From assembly GCA_020217035.1 (NCBI GenBank), contig JAIWOG010000031.1:1-10000 (forward strand): a DNA stretch of 10,000 nt. The letters run 5' to 3'. The notes under the pieces were generated by a model, which was not told the origin of the DNA, made no database searches, and was given only the letters and a program-made list of their open reading frames with translations. Each line of letters starts with the position of its first letter. Positions within the stretch are counted from its first letter, which is position 1. A program made the position numbers and the translations under genes. This DNA comes from Magnetospirillum sp. Lineage in GTDB: Bacteria > Pseudomonadota > Alphaproteobacteria > Rhodospirillales > Magnetospirillaceae. This document shows, piece by piece, positions 6,316 through 10,000 of the stretch.

Positions 6316-7704
6316 TCAGCGCGAGGACTTGTCGAAAGCACGGCAAAACCACGCCATGGCGGCGGAAAGCACCATCAGGACCAGCAACGCCTTGGCGCCG
6401 CCGCCCAGCCAAAGACTGGCGGCCTGATCAAAATCGGCGAACCAGCTTGATAAAGCCAGCGGGATCACCGATTGCGGCGCAAGCAACCGCCACCATGACA
6501 AGCCGGCCAGGATTGCGACGACAGCGGACGCCACGGCAATGGCCATTGGCCAACCACCGTGCAGGAAGCCCTCTCCCAGCAAGGTAATCGACGCAGAATG
6601 CCCCGTGTTCTGACCTGCCGGCGTCAGGCAATAGCGAACGGCGTAATCGGCGCCGTTCGAATAGTTGGGCTTTTCCGGGTTAAGAACACGCGGAACAAGA
6701 ATTCCGAAAAAATATCCGGGGTCCACGGAAGTCGCCGCCACCTCGGCATGGCTGGCGACGCTTGCCAGGCAATACATGGTTTCGGCCTGTCGATAGATCA
6801 CTTTGCTGCGGGTGAATTTATAGACAGGCACCCACAACGGATCACCAGGTAAACTGCCGACGGCTATGGCGTTGCGCATCGCCCCCATATACGCCAAGCC
6901 GGCGCCAGCGCATAAGCCGACCAGACAAATGACGAGCGTCAGTTGCCGCCAACTGAACGGGCGCAGCACGGAAACATAAAGAACGCAGGCAAGGAAAGTC
7001 AGGGCCAGGGGCTTCAACACGCCGGGAGACAACACCGATGCGAAAGCGAGCGCCGATACGATGAAGGCCACGCTGCTCCAGCGTTCACCTTGGGACCACC
7101 ATACGGCGAACTGCGCCAAACACCAACATGCGGCGACAACGGTTCCGAATTTCACTTGATCCAGCACATCACCCGACTTTGATCGCGTCAAAAAGCCGAT
7201 CACCATGACGCCGACGGTGATGACGGCCACCGCCCAGAATTGTGCTGGCCTCCTTGACGGGATCGAGCGTGCGGGATTGCATTGAACCAGAAGGCAAAGA
7301 GCCAGCAGCAATGCGAGGGAAAATTCCAGCACAAGCAACTCTGTCCTTGTGGCGTAAGCATGCTGGATTACCTCGGGAAGCGCGATGTCGAATTGCGCGA
7401 CGCGGCGCTGGTAGTCGGCGACAAAAGCTTCGGCGTTGTCGAAGGGCAGTGCGCTTGCCCGTATCTCGACTTCCGCCGCCCCAGCCAGGGAATAAAAGAC
7501 GATGATCAGCAGCGGCAGCAGAAGCAGCGGCGATCCGGCGGCGTGGCGCCCGGGCCCGCGCGCCACGGCCCGCAAGGATAAGATCACCGCGCCCAAGGTG
7601 GCGCATCGAACGGTCCACGGCGACCATCCCCACAGCAGCGGAGCCGCCACCATGACACCGAACACAAAAGCGATGGACAAATAAGAGACCCTTCGAGACG
7701 TCAT
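6316..7704 (-). CDS. Probable Wzy-type polysaccharide repeat-unit polymerase (membrane protein)
   Basis: This is a 462-residue protein with about ten to twelve hydrophobic segments and a long loop at about 75-120. A second large loop at about 275-375 contains PRVLNPEKP at 338-346, followed by SITLLGEGFLHGGWP at 372-386. A Pro-Arg...Pro-x-Lys-Pro motif followed by a Gly-Glu...Gly-Trp helix is a pattern I associate with O-antigen and exopolysaccharide polymerases, which join lipid-linked repeat units on the periplasmic side. Wzy proteins diverge greatly, so an O-antigen ligase or other polytopic enzyme is not excluded. I chose the ATG at 7704 because it forms an ATGA overlap with the deacetylase stop and the membrane helix begins soon after. 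A longer frame to 7884 would add 60 soluble residues lying wholly within the deacetylase gene. It is the last gene of the leftward operon. Confidence 0.7.
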   Translation of the reverse strand: MTSRRVSYLSIAFVFGVMVAAPLLWGWSPWTVRCATLGAVILSLRAVARGPGRHAAGSPLLLLPLLIIVFYSLAGAAEVEIRASALPFDNAEAFVADYQRRVAQFDIALPEVIQHAYATRTELLVLEFSLALLLALCLLVQCNPARSIPSRRPAQFWAVAVITVGVMVIGFLTRSKSGDVLDQVKFGTVVAACWCLAQFAVWWSQGERWSSVAFIVSALAFASVLSPGVLKPLALTFLACVLYVSVLRPFSWRQLTLVICLVGLCAGAGLAYMGAMRNAIAVGSLPGDPLWVPVYKFTRSKVIYRQAETMYCLASVASHAEVAATSVDPGYFFGILVPRVLNPEKPNYSNGADYAVRYCLTPAGQNTGHSASITLLGEGFLHGGWPMAIAVASAVVAILAGLSWWRLLAPQSVIPLALSSWFADFDQAASLWLGGGAKALLVLMVLSAAMAWFCRAFDKSSR

Positions 7705-8552
7705 TGCGCGACTGCCTCGGTCAGTTCGGCAAGGCGACGGCGAGCCTGTCGATAACGCCCATCCAACCCGCCTTCGATGGCCAAATGCTGATAGCCCCGG
7801 GGAGCGCCTAGCTCGACATGATCGGCCAGGAGCGCCAACCGATGGATCCCCGGCCGATTGCAGCCGCGGATTCCCGACCGACAAAACCGATGGTGCCGAC
7901 CAATCACCGACAAAGCGCTGGCGTCAATGCTGTCGATGTCGCCGAAGGGAAAAGCGAACCATTCCATCGGGCAACCCAAGCGTTTTTCGAGCATGGTCTT
8001 CGCGTCGCCGACTTCCGATTCGAGCGCGGACGCGCTCAAGGTCGACAGACGACGATGCGTCATGGTGTGACTGCCGATCGTGTGCCCGCGCCGGGCCAGT
8101 TCCTGGACCTCCGGCCAATTCATCAAACGAAGGTCCGGGGCCAGACAATCCGGGGAAACACGGCCGTCGAAGATGGTGGCGGCGATCGACCTCCGCTGGT
8201 CCTGTGGATCAAGTTCCATCAACCGGGGACACAGAAACAGCATCGCTTTGGCACCATGCCGTTCGACGATGTCGCAAGCCTGGATGTTCGAGGCAAAGCC
8301 GTCGTCAAAGGTGATGACGCACCGTTGCCGGTCGGAGGCAGCCCCCCCCGACAGCAACACCGCCGCCTCGTCGGGCGAGGCCAGCAACCCGGACCGCGCC
8401 AACGTTGCGACCAAGGTCTCGAATACGGGCATCTGGCTGGCGGCGATGTCGTGGAACAGCAAGAACCGAATGCCGCCCCCCTGGCCGGTCAGATGCCGCC
8501 AAAGACGGTTGACCGTTCTCAGAGGGGGGGCCAAGGTATAGCGCAACGCCAT
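7701..8552 (-). CDS. Polysaccharide deacetylase, NodB-type
   Basis: The 283-residue protein carries the NodB homology domain of carbohydrate esterase family 4. TFDDG at 81-85 supplies the catalytic base and a metal-binding aspartate, HTMTH at 162-166 supplies the two metal-binding histidines, and FAFPFGD at 199-205 is the third conserved motif. The family removes N- or O-acetyl groups from glycans using a divalent metal. No signal peptide or membrane helix is clear at the N-terminus (LRTVNRLWRH is basic), so it may act on a cytoplasmic or lipid-linked precursor, or be exported by an unseen route. Next to a UDP-GlcNAc 2-epimerase it may deacetylate an N-acetyl sugar of the polymer (inference). 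AAGGG nine bases before the start is a good ribosome binding site. Its stop overlaps the start of the polymerase-like gene by four bases. Two runs, seven C and eight G in coding sense, occur in the first 70 codons. Confidence 0.9.
   Translation of the reverse strand: MALRYTLAPPLRTVNRLWRHLTGQGGGIRFLLFHDIAASQMPVFETLVATLARSGLLASPDEAAVLLSGGAASDRQRCVITFDDGFASNIQACDIVERHGAKAMLFLCPRLMELDPQDQRRSIAATIFDGRVSPDCLAPDLRLMNWPEVQELARRGHTIGSHTMTHRRLSTLSASALESEVGDAKTMLEKRLGCPMEWFAFPFGDIDSIDASALSVIGRHHRFCRSGIRGCNRPGIHRLALLADHVELGAPRGYQHLAIEGGLDGRYRQARRRLAELTEAVAQ
7715..7718 (-). promoter_or_regulatory. Ribosome binding site supporting the polymerase-like start at 7704
   Basis: GAGG on the - strand lies ten bases before the ATG at 7704, within the end of the deacetylase gene. 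Spacing is a little long, but together with the ATGA stop-start overlap it favours this start over the upstream candidate at 7884. Confidence 0.4.
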
Positions 8553-8569
8553 GATCCAAGACCCTTTCC

Positions 8570-9658
8570 CTACAGTTCCCGCATCAAAACCTGGGCGATG
8601 CGTTCGCCCGCTCGGCCATCCCAGAACTCGGGCCGCAACCCGGCCTTGCCACCGGTGTTAAGAATGTCTTGGAAGGCGGCCATGATGGTTGACGGCTCGG
8701 TTCCCACCAGGGTGTTGGTTCCTTCGGTGATGGTGATCGGCCGCTCGGTGTTCTCACGCACGGTCAGGCAAGGAATGCCCAAGGCCGTCGCTTCTTCCTG
8801 CAACCCGCCGGAATCGGTGACCACAAGTCGGGCCGTGCGCATCAAACCCAGCATTTCCAGATAGCTCAGGGGGGGCAACAGCTTGATGCCCGCCGCTTCG
8901 ACCCGCGGCAACAGGCCGGCGGCATCGATGCGGGCACGGGTGCGGGGATGCATGGGAAAAACCACCGGCACCGCCGCCGCCACTTCGATCAGGCAGGCCA
9001 AAAGCCGCTCCAGCACCTTGGGCTCGTCCACGTTGGAAGGCCGGTGCAAGGTGACCACCGCATAGCCACCCGGCAGGCCGACCGTCGTCATGGCCGGTAC
9101 CGCCAGTTCCATATTGGCGAGCAAGGTGTCGATCATCACGTTGCCGACGAAATGGATGCGCACCGGATCGATCCCTTCGCGCATCAGATTGGCGGCGGCG
9201 CTGCGTTCGGTGGTGAACAGAAGGTCGGAAAGCTGATCCGTCAGCACCCTGTTGATTTCTTCGGGCATGGTCCGGTCAAAGGAACGTAACCCCGCTTCGA
9301 CATGGATCACTTTGACGTTTTTCTTGGCCGCGACCAGCGCACAGGCGATGGTGGAATTGACGTCACCCACCACCAGCAGCGCATCGGGCCGCAACCGGTC
9401 CAGCACCGGCTCGAAGCGCAGCATGATCTCGGCGGTTTGCTCGGCGTGGCTTCCCGAACCGACACCCAGGTTGACATCCGGTTGCGGCAGTCGAAGATCT
9501 TGGAAGATGCGATCGTTCATCGCCTCGTCGTAATGCTGGCCGGTGTGCACCAGCGGAGCGGCCATGCCCACCGCTTTCAAGGCGGCGATCACCGGACCGA
9601 TCTTCATGAAGTTCGGACGGGCGCCCACGATGCTGAGAATTGTCTTGGGCATCGCCAT
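8570..9658 (-). CDS. wecB: UDP-N-acetylglucosamine 2-epimerase (non-hydrolysing)
   Basis: The 362-residue length and every main motif fit the non-hydrolysing epimerase that interconverts UDP-GlcNAc and UDP-ManNAc in the cytoplasm. These are GARPNFMK at 12-19, TGQHYDE at 39-45, GDVNST at 98-103, HVEAGLRS at 119-126, MPEEINR at 131-137, PMHPRTR at 235-241 and TDSGGLQEEA at 281-290. D99, E121 and E135 correspond to residues held to be catalytic in the E. coli enzyme. The usual HRxEN motif reads HRPSN at 205-209, a variant that may mark a subfamily or a relative working on another UDP-sugar. The start could be 9658 or, two codons on, 9652; neither has a strong ribosome site, but the stop of the isomerase gene lies only five bases before 9658, so coupling is likely. 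Product: a ManNAc-type donor for the polymer (inference). Confidence 0.94.
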   Translation of the reverse strand: MAMPKTILSIVGARPNFMKIGPVIAALKAVGMAAPLVHTGQHYDEAMNDRIFQDLRLPQPDVNLGVGSGSHAEQTAEIMLRFEPVLDRLRPDALLVVGDVNSTIACALVAAKKNVKVIHVEAGLRSFDRTMPEEINRVLTDQLSDLLFTTERSAAANLMREGIDPVRIHFVGNVMIDTLLANMELAVPAMTTVGLPGGYAVVTLHRPSNVDEPKVLERLLACLIEVAAAVPVVFPMHPRTRARIDAAGLLPRVEAAGIKLLPPLSYLEMLGLMRTARLVVTDSGGLQEEATALGIPCLTVRENTERPITITEGTNTLVGTEPSTIMAAFQDILNTGGKAGLRPEFWDGRAGERIAQVLMREL

Positions 9659-9663
9659 ATCAC

Positions 9664-10000
9664 TCAGAATTTACGTGAAGACACAAGATCAGCGGGCATG
9701 TGCGACAGGCGTATGAAGTGGGCGAGGACGTGCATGATCGATTGATGGACGTCCTCGATAATGCCGTAATTGTCGGCGACCACATGAATGTTGACGTCGG
9801 CAAGACTTGCCGTGCGCCCGCCGCTGAAACCGGTCATCGAGATCGTCTTGATCCCCAGCGCTTTCGCCGCCTGTATCGCTCGCACCACGTTTTCCGAATC
9901 TCCCGACGAGCTGATGGTGATCAAGACGTCGCCGGGACGGCCCAATTGGCCGACCTGCCAGGCAAAAACTTCGGAATAGGCGATATCGTTGGCGATGGCG
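9664..10000 (-). CDS. SIS-domain sugar-phosphate isomerase, GmhA-like (5' end outside window)
   Basis: The frame stays open from the stop at 9664 to the window edge, giving about 112 C-terminal residues with no genuine start inside. A TTG at 9945 begins one reading but is clearly internal, since homologous sequence (ANDIAYSEVFAWQVGQ) continues upstream of it. DVLITISSSGDSENV is the phosphate-binding Ser-rich loop of SIS domains. The tail with IIEDVHQSIMHVLAHF matches the end of D-sedoheptulose 7-phosphate isomerase, where a histidine in this helix is catalytic in GmhA. It may start a heptose-nucleotide pathway or isomerise another sugar phosphate for this polysaccharide. Five bases separate it from the epimerase gene. 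The SIS assignment is strong; the exact substrate is uncertain. Confidence 0.85.
   Translation of the reverse strand, partial: AIANDIAYSEVFAWQVGQLGRPGDVLITISSSGDSENVVRAIQAAKALGIKTISMTGFSGGRTASLADVNIHVVADNYGIIEDVHQSIMHVLAHFIRLSHMPADLVSSRKF

Noticed and set aside
7705..7884. 60-residue N-terminal extension of the polymerase-like protein
   Set aside because: It lies entirely within the deacetylase gene, is rich in Arg, Ser and Pro like out-of-frame translation, and the ATGA overlap at 7701-7704 with a GAGG upstream gives a better start.
7818..8864. 348-codon open frame on the + strand
   Set aside because: It is antisense to the deacetylase and epimerase genes, both of which have full sets of family motifs. 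Its composition (Arg, Pro, Gln rich) is typical of shadow frames in GC-rich DNA.
9664..9945. Separate small gene starting at a TTG at 9945
   Set aside because: SIS-domain sequence continues in frame upstream to the window edge, so this is the tail of a longer gene.

Overview
The window looks like an interior slice of a bacterial exopolysaccharide or O-antigen gene locus. The DNA is GC-rich, third codon positions strongly favour G or C, and genes are tightly packed with short overlaps. This suits a proteobacterium, plausibly an alphaproteobacterium of the Rhodospirillales or Magnetospirillum type. That placement is an impression from composition and protein style, and no marker gene here proves it. 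There are no RNA genes, insertion sequences, CRISPR arrays or prophage genes that I can support.

Left part (1-6301, all + strand): the 3' end of a first asparagine-synthetase-like amidotransferase, then a 72-base AT-rich gap with a perfect short palindrome, then a compact run of four genes. These are a B12-binding-domain radical SAM enzyme, a complete second asparagine-synthetase-like glutamine amidotransferase, a family 2 glycosyltransferase of the polyprenyl-phosphate type with two C-terminal membrane helices, and an unrecognised polytopic membrane protein. The last three junctions are 3 bases apart, a 17-base overlap and an 11-base overlap, so the four genes are probably co-transcribed and translationally coupled.

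Right part (10000 down to 6316, all - strand): the C-terminal part of a SIS-domain sugar-phosphate isomerase resembling GmhA, a non-hydrolysing UDP-GlcNAc 2-epimerase, a NodB-type polysaccharide deacetylase, and a polytopic membrane protein with features of a Wzy-type repeat-unit polymerase. Spacings are 5 bases, 17 bases and an ATGA overlap, again an operon. The two operons converge with only 14 bases between their stop codons.

As a working picture (inference): the right operon supplies a sugar nucleotide (UDP-ManNAc or a relative), deacetylates a sugar and polymerises repeat units. The left operon loads a sugar on a lipid carrier and probably moves or transfers it through the polytopic protein, while the amidotransferases amidate a carboxyl group and the radical SAM enzyme makes an unknown modification. 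The radical SAM gene placed between two different AsnB paralogues is the part least explained by standard polysaccharide pathways.
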